A stretch of DNA of 64,000 nt from Micromussa lordhowensis. Its lineage: Eukaryota > Cnidaria > Anthozoa > Scleractinia > Lobophylliidae. The position numbers were made by a program, and so were the translations under genes. Where the stretch lies: the NCBI GenBank assembly GCA_964020085.1, contig OZ026604.1, positions 20,244,894-20,308,893 of the forward strand, read 5' to 3'. A model generated the notes under the pieces. That model was not told where the DNA came from and made no database searches. It saw only the letters and a list, made by a program, of their open reading frames with translations. Below are positions 12,801 through 22,800 of the stretch, piece by piece. Each line of letters starts with the position of its first letter. Position 1 is the stretch's first letter.

Positions 12801-14080
12801 TGTGAGGGATCCAACAATGCAAGAGGATCTGAGCAAATTTTACTCCTGTTTGGCAAATGTTCCCCACAATTAATGTTGTGTGTGGTTTGTCCGGCCATGA
12901 GCAGTTAGTTGAGGTTAGTAGCTGAACTACCGCTACACAAAGCAAATCTGATGTCCTGTACAAATTGCATATCGGAAATTCACGGTCAACTCATTTTTAA
13001 GCTAGTAGGAATGTCTAGCGGAACAGATTAGACCAAATGATTCATTAGACGGGTTGCGGGTTAGATGTCCATCTTCACTGGCCATATTTGAGGCTGTGAG
13101 AGACTCAGGGATGGTGGGGGTGGAGGGGGAGCATGTGCTCCACCTGAATTTCAAGCCTTTTCATGTTGCAATTTCAGAAGGTGCTCTCTCACTGCCATTA
13201 TGCCATTTCCCATCGATTTCATCAGCTTCCATATCACTGTTTCAATAATACATAATTTTAGACTTTCTCGAATGTGTCGTAGAACTGGGTAAGACATTAC
13301 ACTTGCAGCGTATGCCGTGTTTGCTCTGTTAACCCTGTATTCAAATATATAGTTTATGGCTCCTGGCAAATGGCCAAGGTAACTTGCTAAAATGCTAGGG
13401 GAGGGGAGAGGGGGGCATGGGAGGGGTAACCTGCGATGGACTAGGATCCCATCCAGGGGACTCAACAGCACTATAATTTATTCAGTGAACGTCACAGTGG
13501 AAAGCTGCTTCAAGTTGTGGAAACTGAAGTTTGGCACAAACTCAATGCGTCACTACGCCCCTTTCAGTCCCCGTATTGAACCGACCTTTGTTATAACATT
13601 TAAGACTACCAACAGACAATATTTGCCATGTTTTTTGCCTGATCACAATTTACAAGTAAAAGTTTTAGATAACAAGAAATACTGTTATTTGTAACATGAG
13701 CCAATTAATTAAAAAAATCTCTTTGCAGGCTCACAAATGTTGCACAGAAGGTTGTGCGAGAACCTGTCCTGTCCAGTTCTTCAAGATGCTCTTGTGCACA
13801 ATCCAAACATAGCAAAACAGTATAAACAATAATATTGTAAGTTACAGAGACTATCTACACATTGGTGGAGCACATTGTTATAGAATGCTCAACCACAGTG
13901 GACACATTATTGGAATGATATGTATTTAAAGTGTGCAGTTGACCTGTTGTCCTGTTCTGTCAGTAGCTCTGCTATATGCAATTATTGTTTTTAAACCTGA
14001 GGAAAATGAACCTTCTCTTCCCGGGAGGGATTAGCATCTAATAAATTTCTCATACCACGCCAAAGAATACTACCATGTGA
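12801..14080 (+). pseudogene. Decayed duplicate of the 3' end of EXOSC6
   Basis: Positions 12801-12935 match EXOSC6 exon 10 and its donor (here TTCCCCACAATTAATGTTGT and GAG|GTTAGTAGCT; parent TTCCCACAATGAATGTTGT and AAG|GTTAGTAGCT). Positions 13721-13830 match the exon 11 acceptor and coding sequence (CAAATGTTGCACAGAAGGTT; parent TTAAATGTTGCATGGAAGGTT), with an inserted CCTGT that breaks the frame. Further homology continues into the 3' flank (13960-14060). Because the intron is retained, this is a segmental duplicate, not a retrocopy. The intron has grown from 95 bp in the parent to about 800 bp, partly through a SINE tail fragment (13420-13470). No complete reading frame survives. Confidence 0.75.
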
Positions 14081-14169
14081 TGACAATAAAGAACACATCA
14101 ACCATCTAGCTTTAGCGCTTTGTACATGAAAAGAGTCAGATGATTTCATGACTTGCATCCAACACTGCG

Positions 14170-15160
14170 AGAGTTCATTATGTGTCTTTGTTTGGGGGGA
14201 GGCTAAGGGGGATTGATTGCAATGGGAAATTAGATAAGGATCCAGCAGAATTAGTTCAAAATAAATTCCTAAAGTGGCTGCTGGGAGTTAACAAATACTG
14301 CAATAACAATGCGAGCAGGGCTGAGACAGGACGGTTCCCAATGACAATTGCTGCCCAATGTAGGAACTTTAAGTTCTGGCTAACCTTAACCAAAAATGAA
14401 TACAAATTATCCCAAATAGCATACAATGACATTAAATGGGAGGAAAATAAGGCTTTCTGGAACAAAAAAATCAAAAGCCTATTGGAACAGATAGGCGGAT
14501 GATTAGGAGATCTCTGGATGAAAGCACACTATGTAGACATAGGAATTGTAAACTTAAGGATATCGAACTACAAAGATGACTAAGTGAAATAAATAACGAC
14601 ATCAGAAAAGATGCTAACCAAAGTAACAAAATGAGAACCTACCGGTTATTCAAGACTACCTACATCAGGTCACCAATGTACGACACAAAATAGCACTAAC
14701 AAAACTGCGACTTAGCAACCACAAATTAGCCATAGAGACAGGACGTTATTCGAGACCGTTCAAGAAACCTACAGAAAGAACTTGCCCAATTTGTAAAATA
14801 GAAATGGAGGACGAATACCATTTTTTAAATATATGCCCTGCTTCCCAGGAAAAACGATGTTCGTTACTAGATTATTTGGAAAAGGAATATAGAATAAAAA
14901 TAAGTAGAATGTCACCTAACAGAATATTCATGTTTCTAATAAATCCCCCTAGCGGAAATGTTAAAATACAAAACTAATAGCAAAACATATATTCGAATAC
15001 TTTGAAAAAATGAATGGGGAAGACGGCAAAAAGTGAATACTCTCGGACGTAATTAATTACTAACGTTTTAGCCATGTATATTGTTTGTTGTTTGTAATTT
15101 TTAGTTATTTGGAAATTGTGGTCGATATACCATTTATTGTATAAGACTCCAAATAAAACA

Positions 15161-15193
<33 letters not shown>

Positions 15194-15194
15194 G
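14170..15194 (+). mobile_element. 3' end of a non-LTR retrotransposon (LINE) with (TGTC)n tail
   Basis: Two coding blocks survive. 14182-14502 gives KFLKWLLGVNKYCNNNASRA and ETGRFPMTIAAQ, typical of the region after the reverse transcriptase palm. 14690-14930 gives LRLSNHKLAIETGRY, ERTCPICK and EDEYHFLNICP, the C-terminal Cys/His motif of CR1/L2-like and related ORF2 proteins. Stops between the blocks show decay. The element ends AAATAAAACA followed by (TGTC)n at 15161-15194, a microsatellite tail as expected for target-primed insertion of this class. Confidence 0.75.
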
Positions 15195-16365
15195 AGGGAC
15201 AAATAGGTTTTAGGTATGGGAATAGGGGGTTCATGAAAGTTTGGGGGTGTTGCAGTGGGTGGGGTCATAAAAGTTTTCCTAGTAAAAAGAGAAAAATACC
15301 CTTCCCATAGAATTGATTATTTATTCTATTATTGCATTAATAATTACCTCTTTTGGTAGCTAGTAATGCCATAATAGACTCTAGCAGATTTATTTCCTAG
15401 TGGGGGGAGGGGTGCAATTAATAATCACTGTAACTTGGAGAGGTACAAGAAACACATTATCTATTTGTCTTCTTACTTGTGCCCTAGGAGGAAGGGAGGG
15501 GGGGGGGGGGGGGGGTCATGAAAGTTTAGCTCATCAGTTTGGAGAGGTCATTAAATTTGTTGTTTTCTCATGGTGTCGTACTACAAAGGTGAGCCATATA
15601 AAACAATGACCACCAGGCCCCCTTCCTCAAACCATAAATAATGAACCCTCCCTGCTTTTTTGTACCCCTAAGAGGTACCAAGATCCTGTTTGTGGGTGTG
15701 GCTTGAATTCTTTCACCCCTTAGAGGTACCAATACTAAAACAACACATTAACTGAAACTTTCATAATTTTACTATCGATAAAGATGGATGCTTCGAATAC
15801 CTTCTACTCGTAAAGTTGATTATCAAATATCTCCTGTCATAATTCTTGCGGCTCAATGCCCTAAAATTCTCCATAAGCAAAACTATTTGCGTGACATTGC
15901 ACGTGTAATTCTGACAGTTTATCTTTTTAGCATTTGCTCACGATGTCACCGAAACGTTGTTCTCTCGAATCGCTAATTTTAACTTGTGTAATATCCGTAA
16001 AGGTACCACAAAGAGCTCCTGCTGTGGGCCTTATGAGGCTGAACATCTTAAAAGGTACAAAGCCGCTTTTTAACCCCTAAAACGGACTACAAGTACCCGT
16101 GCTTTTTAGAAGGCAGTCCTTATGGCCGTGGCATACGCCTTCAGTCAAAGACAAGGTAACAATATCTGATATTTGAATGGATCTGTGATTGACTGAACGT
16201 ATTATTCACTTAAACTCCGAAAATCAAAGCCGTGCTGGGGTTATGAATTTAATGATCATTTTATCAAGGTGCTAGTGAGCTCGAGTGGTAACTACTTGGT
16301 GTATCCCTTATCATAGTGTATTTAGAACGTAGCATAGTATATTTTATTATAGTGTATTAGATAAA
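15195..16365. other. No gene seen; low-complexity and repeat fragments
   Basis: Contains G-rich runs (15400-15410, 15485-15515), two AGAGGTACCA phrases near 15670 and 15725 that resemble fragments of the dispersed repeat at 8725, and AT-rich sequence. No frame with domain content. Confidence 0.4.
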
Positions 16366-16369
16366 CTAT

Positions 16370-16370
16370 A

Positions 16371-16402
<32 letters not shown>

Positions 16403-16665
16403 ACGAGAGTTTTCATTGGCTTAGCCATCATGGTATATGAGCCATTATACCATGATCTACAAAAATGGCGAGCGCATGCATGATTTTTTGGGCCTTTTAA
16501 TTTTAATTGTAGTCTAGTTTTCTATATTTTGAGGGCGTTTTTAATAAAATAATTTTTCCACTCGCGTTTGTTGGATATGAGATGGTTATAGCCAACTCGG
16601 CGCTATGCGCCTCGTTGGCTATCTTTCGTCTCATATCCAACGCGCGCTTGTGGAAAAATTGTTAA
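16370..16665 (-). mobile_element. Hairpin MITE, family 'TTGGATATGAGATG', copy 1
   Basis: On the minus strand one end carries GCGCGTTGGATATGAGACG, a GCCAAC...GTTGGC inner palindrome and CTCATATCCAACAAACGCG, followed by TTTTATTAAAAACGCC; the other end is GATCATGGTATAATGGCTCAT ... TTATCCAATGATCCAGTTTTTAATAATA. The same order occurs at 40313-40606, more diverged at 39795-40053, and at 63635-63945 with a different centre. Confidence 0.7.
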
Positions 16666-16761
16666 ATATCTGGAAGGGATACATGAAGTACTTAGGAAGA
16701 CTGCTGCCTGCCGACTGCTGACCGGTGGTATAATGAAACCAAAGGTAAATTGCAGACTGTA

Positions 16762-16830
16762 GACCAGGGCCGGGTTGTTCGAAAGCCGGTTAACAGTAAC
16801 CCAGGATTAAAAGTTAACCGAAGAATTAAT
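16762..16830 (+). repeat. Single terminus of a MITE-like repeat
   Basis: GGGCCGGGTTGTTCGAAAGCCGGTTAAC followed by AACCCAGGATTAA resembles one terminus of a short inverted-repeat element; no matching opposite terminus was seen nearby. Confidence 0.3.
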
Positions 16831-17116
16831 TTCTCTTATATAAAATTGTTATATAGCTGGCGTTTTTCCCGCCACAGTGCGCCCATTCATTGGCTAGTTC
16901 ATGGTCACATGACATCTAACAATGAAACTGTTTCCCGTCAAATGCCATGAGCGGGCAACATTGCAAAAAAACTATGACGTCAAACGGGAAACAGTTCACT
17001 GTTACCCTCGAAATGTTGACCGCTGTTGCACGTGGCCTGATGTTGTCACTGGAATCTCAGCGCGTTTTTCAAAATTTGCTTTTGTTTTGTTTTGCTATGA
17101 ACAAATCGCAAAATGA

Positions 17117-17243
17117 CTGGTCCCTTGGGAAACAGTGAATTTTGCTTCCCTCGAATCTCAATGTTTCCCTCGACTTCGTCTCGGGAAACATTGAGATTCT
17201 CGGGAAACAAAATTCACTGTTCCGCTCGGGACCAGTCATTAAG
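17117..17243. mobile_element. Near-perfect hairpin element (~55-bp arms)
   Basis: Left arm ACTGGTCCCTTGGGAAACAG through AATCTCAATGTTTCCC and right arm GGGAAACATTGAGATT through GGAACAGTGGACCAGT-type sequence are reverse complements with few mismatches, around a short GACTTCGTC loop. Terminal phrase AATGACTGGTCCC / GGGACCAGTCATT. Related single phrases (GGGAAACAGTTCACTGTT) precede it at 16986. Consistent with a MITE. Confidence 0.65.
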
Positions 17244-17501
17244 TGTTAAATGTTTTTCGCTTCCTATTTTTTGTTTAGTTTGAGATTATTCAAATTCAAA
17301 AGAGAAGGCCAAACAACATAAACAGAAAACCTCTCCGAAAAGTTGCAAAACTGAAATCAACCTGGGTTAGCTTAATCGGGCTTTGAAAATAAAGATGATG
17401 TTGTTGCTGTTGTACAACCCAGCCCAGGGGTAAAATGCAGGCTGTTGAAGTTTTGACTGAATCGTGTTACCATTTCATTATTGAGGGCCAACCGGCGTAA
17501 A

Positions 17502-17748
17502 CAGGTTAACCAGAGTGACATCTAGGCTAACCAGAGTGATATCCAGGCTAACCAGAATGACATCTAGGCTAACCGGAGTGATATCGAGGCTAACCAGAGT
17601 GATATTCAGGCTAACCAGAATGACATCTAGGCTAACCGGAGTGATATCCAGGCTAACCAGAATGACATCTAGGCTAACCGGAGTGATATCCAGGCTAACC
17701 AGAGTGATATCCAGGCTAACCGGAGTGACATCCAGACTAACCGGAGTG
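17502..17748 (+). repeat. 21-bp minisatellite, about 12 units
   Basis: Unit AGGCTAACCAGAGTGATATCC with alternation between AGAGTGATATCC, AGAATGACATCT and GGAGTGATATC variants, implying higher-order pairs of units. Because 21 is a multiple of three, open frames arise on both strands; these are artefacts. A lone related phrase (AGTTAGCCTGAATATCACTC) lies at 47591. Confidence 0.85.
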
Positions 17749-17884
17749 CAGACTTTCACTGCGATTAGCCTGAATAATCACTCGATAATGGAAATAACAC
17801 GACTGTAGCCTGCAGTCTCCCTGTTACCCTCAGTCTGCATTTTAGTCTGCAGTCTTCGTTTTACACTGACCGTTATGGTATTCA

Positions 17885-18100
17885 CTTTAATGCAACCCTG
17901 GTTATATCCGATGATCTTTTTTATCTCCTATACAGGGATAAAACAAACTTCCGACGTCAAAATCAAAAAGTGTCTATCTAATGTGCCAGTAGGCTTACGT
18001 AAGCTAAGGTAAAGGTAAAGTCGGCACACAACAGTGGCTCATCAGACTGGAGCTTATCTCCGGTCTCTCTGCCGGCCATGAAGTGACCTTTCCGGGCCTT
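17885..18100. repeat. Fragment of the NLR-duplicon flank plus SINE fragment
   Basis: 17890-17975 (ATCCGATGATC..., GGGATAAAACAAACTT, AAAATCAAAAAGTGT) matches sequence at 19225-19290 and 29360-29425 that lies 3' of both NLR gene copies. 18030-18060 (AGTGGCTCATCAGACTGGAG) is the reverse complement of the tail of the SINE at 35328. Confidence 0.5.
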
Positions 18101-18169
18101 TCAATGTTTGAAAATGGCAAAATGCACTCATGTGTCCGCTGAAAGCGTTTTGCCAGCATTGCGCAGGGG

Positions 18170-18320
18170 TGGGAAGGAGCGCTGGGGTGGGTACTCCCAG
18201 AAAAATTCGATGGGGGTGTGCATCCACTTCCTTACCCTATTTATAATCAAAATCTGCGATTCTCCCTACCCTATTCATGACCAGACCAAACATTCGATAC
18301 TCTATTTATGACGAGACTCG
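18170..18320. repeat. Dispersed 'CTCCCAGAAAAAT...' repeat, copy 2
   Basis: GGGTACTCCCAGAAAAATTC and CCTACCCTATTCATGACCAGACCAAACATTCGATACTCTATTTATGAC-type phrases parallel the copy at 8725. The following 18320-19190 shows no gene. Confidence 0.5.
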
Positions 18321-19833
18321 TAGATGTCATTATAAGAATGTGTCACAAGGCACATTTTAGGACTGTGCGAGTATTGCAGCAAAGAAACTTCCACTTCTAA
18401 TTTGTCGTCTCAACACTGTTTATTCGTTGTTACTCGGCTTGCTGTAAATAACTAAGGGAAGCTTACAACTCAAATGACGCTATGATAAAGCACGTTCCTT
18501 GTCTGCAATGCTCTGTGATTGGTTAAGATGAACTAAGCATCGTTTAGTGATTGGATAATCTAAGCTGTTTTGAAATTGCCGAATAGCCGAACCTAGTAAC
18601 GGCGGCGTTCTTTAATACGCCTGAACCATTTGGCTAGGAAAAACCCATATAACTTCGAAATACGACGGTTCCCTTAAAAGGTGAACATAAATTTAGGTTT
18701 CCTTACATACCAATCACTAACATTGCAGAGTCTGGACTAGTTACATTTTATAAACGTGATCTGTTTTTATAACAACGTTTCAATTGAATAGAGGCAGGTT
18801 GAGAAACTTTCTAAATGTTCTCCGGTGACAAAGTAAACTAATTAAAGTGGCTCATTGTTCGTAGGGTTGTATCGAACCAAATGCTCCACAGTTCGTGCTG
18901 GTCAAAAGATCAGAACAGTCCAGCTATCATTTACTCCGAAGTATAAAGCTTACAATTACAGATGTTAACAAACTAAAAGGATAAACAGACTATTACTCAA
19001 GCATCGGCTTTGTAATTGACTCTTTGATGAAGTGTCCACGTGACAAACGATTTTAATTCGCGTAATCAAGATTTGCGCACCACCAAACGACCGAAATCTA
19101 GCGATATTTTACCACTCCGGTGATTTCTATGGTATGTCTTTCTGATTAAATATAAGTAATACAATTAAACTGTTTTAAAATCATGATCAGTACAGTATTC
19201 AAAACAAGTGACACGACGCCTTGTGTATCCGATGACCGTTATTCTCCTATCTTGGATAAAACGAACTTTTAAAGTCAAAATCAAAATGTGTACATCAGCA
19301 GATGTATGGTGCAACAATTCAATGTAATCATCACAAACTGTATTGCCGCTTAGTCTAAGGAGAATCCTTCCTGGATTGATTCAGTTCAAGTCAATGCTGT
19401 GATACATGTATGTTAGTTCTCATACTCCCAGTGCATATAAAAGCAATAACGATACTCTGTTACTAGCAAATGTGTTCATTGTAATTTGGCTGAGAGCTAT
19501 TAATTACAACAACAGAAAAGTTATGTCCATGTCTTCAGAAATCAGACAAGATTGAGGCAACAGGATTGTTCGTTTTATTCGGGTGTCATTATATATGCGA
19601 GGTCGTCATACAAAACACCATACTAGGCTATATCCTAACATAGCTTTACCTATTAGACATGAAAGTTCCTTGAAATTGGCCCATTTAAAAAGTACAACAG
19701 CATGTTCTGCATGTTCAGAGTAACTGGTACTCAACTTGGATCAAACTTAATCATCAGTTGCTAGACTCCGCTACTATGCTGCTCTGAAATCCGTTTTCAA
19801 ACGTTCCAGTAACTGACTGCATCCATATGTAAT

Positions 19834-22800
19834 TTACTTCTGTTTGCCGCTGGAGCCTGCAAAAGATAGAGACATGTAGTGACTGCGATAAGTACCCAAG
19901 CTGCTAAGCTCTTAAAAATTGTTGACAAATACTCCAATTGCCCATATTGAAAAATATTTATCTAGAGCGGCTGGCATTCGAGCCTAGGTTTGATTACGCT
20001 GCCTAATTTCTGCTCGAGTGCCCTAACAAAACTTGCATGTATTGAGTACGCCTTGAAAAGCGAGGACAAAATTAAACAGGATTAAATAAGAGACTGAAGT
20101 GAGAGGTAAAGACCTACACCTTTCTTGTAAGCTGCCTTCAGAGAGTTTTTAACAAGGATAGCCTGGATCTTAGGTTTAAACCAAATGAGTAGTCTTCCGA
20201 GCTATTCTTGGCGATCACTAAGAATTGCTTTAGTCTTATTCACATGTTGGAGTTTTGCGTTTACTTGGTAATGTTTAGATGAGAGTATTTTGTCCCATAG
20301 TAGCAACTGAGTGATAACGGTCATTAATGCAAGTGCGGCCGTAACACTACTTGAACAGAGACCTTAAAAAACATTTCAGGCTCTGAGCGGGATTCGAACC
20401 CACAACCTCTGCGATGCCGGTGCAGTGCTTTCCCAACTGAGAGAGCTGCTATGGGACAAATTACTCTCATCTGACTGTACTTGGGCCAAGTCTAAAACGT
20501 CGCCATATAAAGGGCTCACCCATATACGACCGCTCTCATGTGGCTTTGATAGCTCAGTTGGGAGAGCACTGCACCGGCATCGCAGAGGTCGTGGGTTCGA
20601 ATCCCGCTCAGAGCCTGAGATTTTTTTCAGGTCTCTGTTCAAGTAGTGTTACAGCCGCACCTGTATTAATGACCGTTGGTAATGTTTACTCTCGCAAATG
20701 GCAAAAAGCAAAATTCCAGTCAAATTCATAAAGTGAAACGTTTTCGTATCATTGCAACCTGCTGACGAGGCTAAATAGGCCGGAAATTGTACCTGCCTCC
20801 CTGGACACAAGATGAACATTAGAGAGCAAAAATGGTAGTACAGAAACGTTCTCATGAACAGAGTATTATTGTCTTTTGGTGTCCTATATAGATGGTGCAA
20901 AAAAGATAGTATCAAAGATTCCTTCTCTGCTAGACCTCCGGGTACTTATGTTATTAATGGCAGCAAACTATCTATTTAGGACCCATACATAATGCAACTA
21001 GCTGAACGAAATCACTCAGAACAATAACATGAAGCCATCATTTCTTACCTTTCTTTACTTTAGCGTCCTGGACACCTGGCAACTTGACTTGTATGAATTT
21101 CAATCTGGCGCCACTTAAACCAATGGCGACAAGAGGCTTGTCTAAACATGCTCCTAAACAGTGGGGTTCATCTTCAATGTCTAGCACGCTAAGTAGATCA
21201 CCAGACCTGATGTTAAACAATCGAAGAAAGTTGTCCTTACTGCAGCAAACCAAAGACTCGACATTAACAACGAACTTACAATCAACGATGTCATCTTGGT
21301 CTTTAAGCAAGGTGCGTTGTGTTTTTCCAGTTTTTGCATCAAGAATGTGCACTCCATAGCCTGAACTGAAGGAAGCCCACGACACTACAAATTCTTCTTC
21401 AGGGGAGAACATGAAATATGGCGTAAAAGAACGAGTGTCGTACCGCGTCGCTTCTCTTTCCCATACACGGGAATATGAGTTGTCGTTTCTTAAACTAACA
21501 GTTAACTGTTCCCCCTCAAAAAAGTCATCGTCTATTTCCTCGCAGGTGCAGAGCAGCAGCTGGTTCTGACTATTGCATGAAACAAATGCATAGCTGTTGG
21601 TAGAAAACCTTGCCTTGATAGATGAAACACACTCTCCACTGCTAACACTGACGATGTTCGAAAAACAAGAAAGAGGGAATAAATAACTGAATTCTCCAGG
21701 AGCGTCTGTCGATGATGACTCGTCTGAAGTGTCTTCATCTGTGGAGTTACTAAGATGTAGAGCTTCGTTTCCTTCCATTGAGCCATACCATTCACAGGCT
21801 ATCAGCCCCCCTGATAAAGGAATAATTTCCTTTAGTTTGGGAAACTGTCGGATGCACTCGGTTAGCTCAAAATTCCAAAGCTCTGGTACTTTATGCTTCA
21901 AACATAGTACAACGCCTTCCTTCACGGGAAAAAGAGACAGTGATGGACAAGTGAAAGTCTTTTTTACCAAGGTTTCTTGACTTGACATTCGGAATACGGT
22001 CACTAGAACCACACTGGCACTACCTTCATCTTTTGAGGCAATGGAATAAATGACATCTCCTTCAGAAGAAAATACAACTTCTTTGACCACTTCTCTGGTT
22101 AAAGCACAGTTCACTTCACTGAGCGAGTCAACATGTATTGCTGCGACGTACTTAAACGATGGGCTACCAACCAATGCCGTTCCATTATCAAGCCACTTGT
22201 AGAATCCTGTAACTAACGATGAAAAAACACTGTGCACATTTTTCAAATAGCCCAATAGTAAACAGTCACCGGAAAAATATTCTCTAGTTCGGGTCTTTGG
22301 TTCAATGGGCCACAAGGCAAACTCTACTTGAGGTAGTCGACTTGTTTTAAATCGACAAGGGATAAACACCGGTTTACCGTAAGAAACCCAACCATACTGA
22401 CCATATCCGATGCCGTCTTCGTTCTTATAAGGGAGGTAGCCACAGACAAGGGTCTCGTTGTCTTGTGTGAAGTGCATCATACCACAAGCCACGTCGCACA
22501 TGAACAAACGTGACAAACGGTGTCGTTGTCCCTCAGCAAAATCAATGTAGATAGAACCAGTCACGTCAGCAAAAGCAATTTCTGAACCATCTTGTGAAAT
22601 CGCAAAAGATGTAATAACATCATTCCAAGCTATGCGCCTTAGCTCTTGACCAGATTCCATACTCCACAAAACAACTTTCTTTGGATCCTCAAAATGGTCC
22701 GTTAAAATAGTTCCTTTGTCTTTAGGAAAAACACAATGTGAGAATATGCATTTACTATTAGGATAAAGAGTATTACAATCTCCTCGAAGAGTGTAAACAC

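Noticed and set aside
17478..17808. Repetitive 93-97 codon frames on both strands
   Set aside because: Translation of the 21-bp minisatellite, not a gene.
20538..20612. Functional tRNA-Ala(GGC) gene
   Set aside because: The cloverleaf folds, but position 33 is C instead of T and an inverted homologue shares sequence well beyond the tRNA, so a SINE is more likely.
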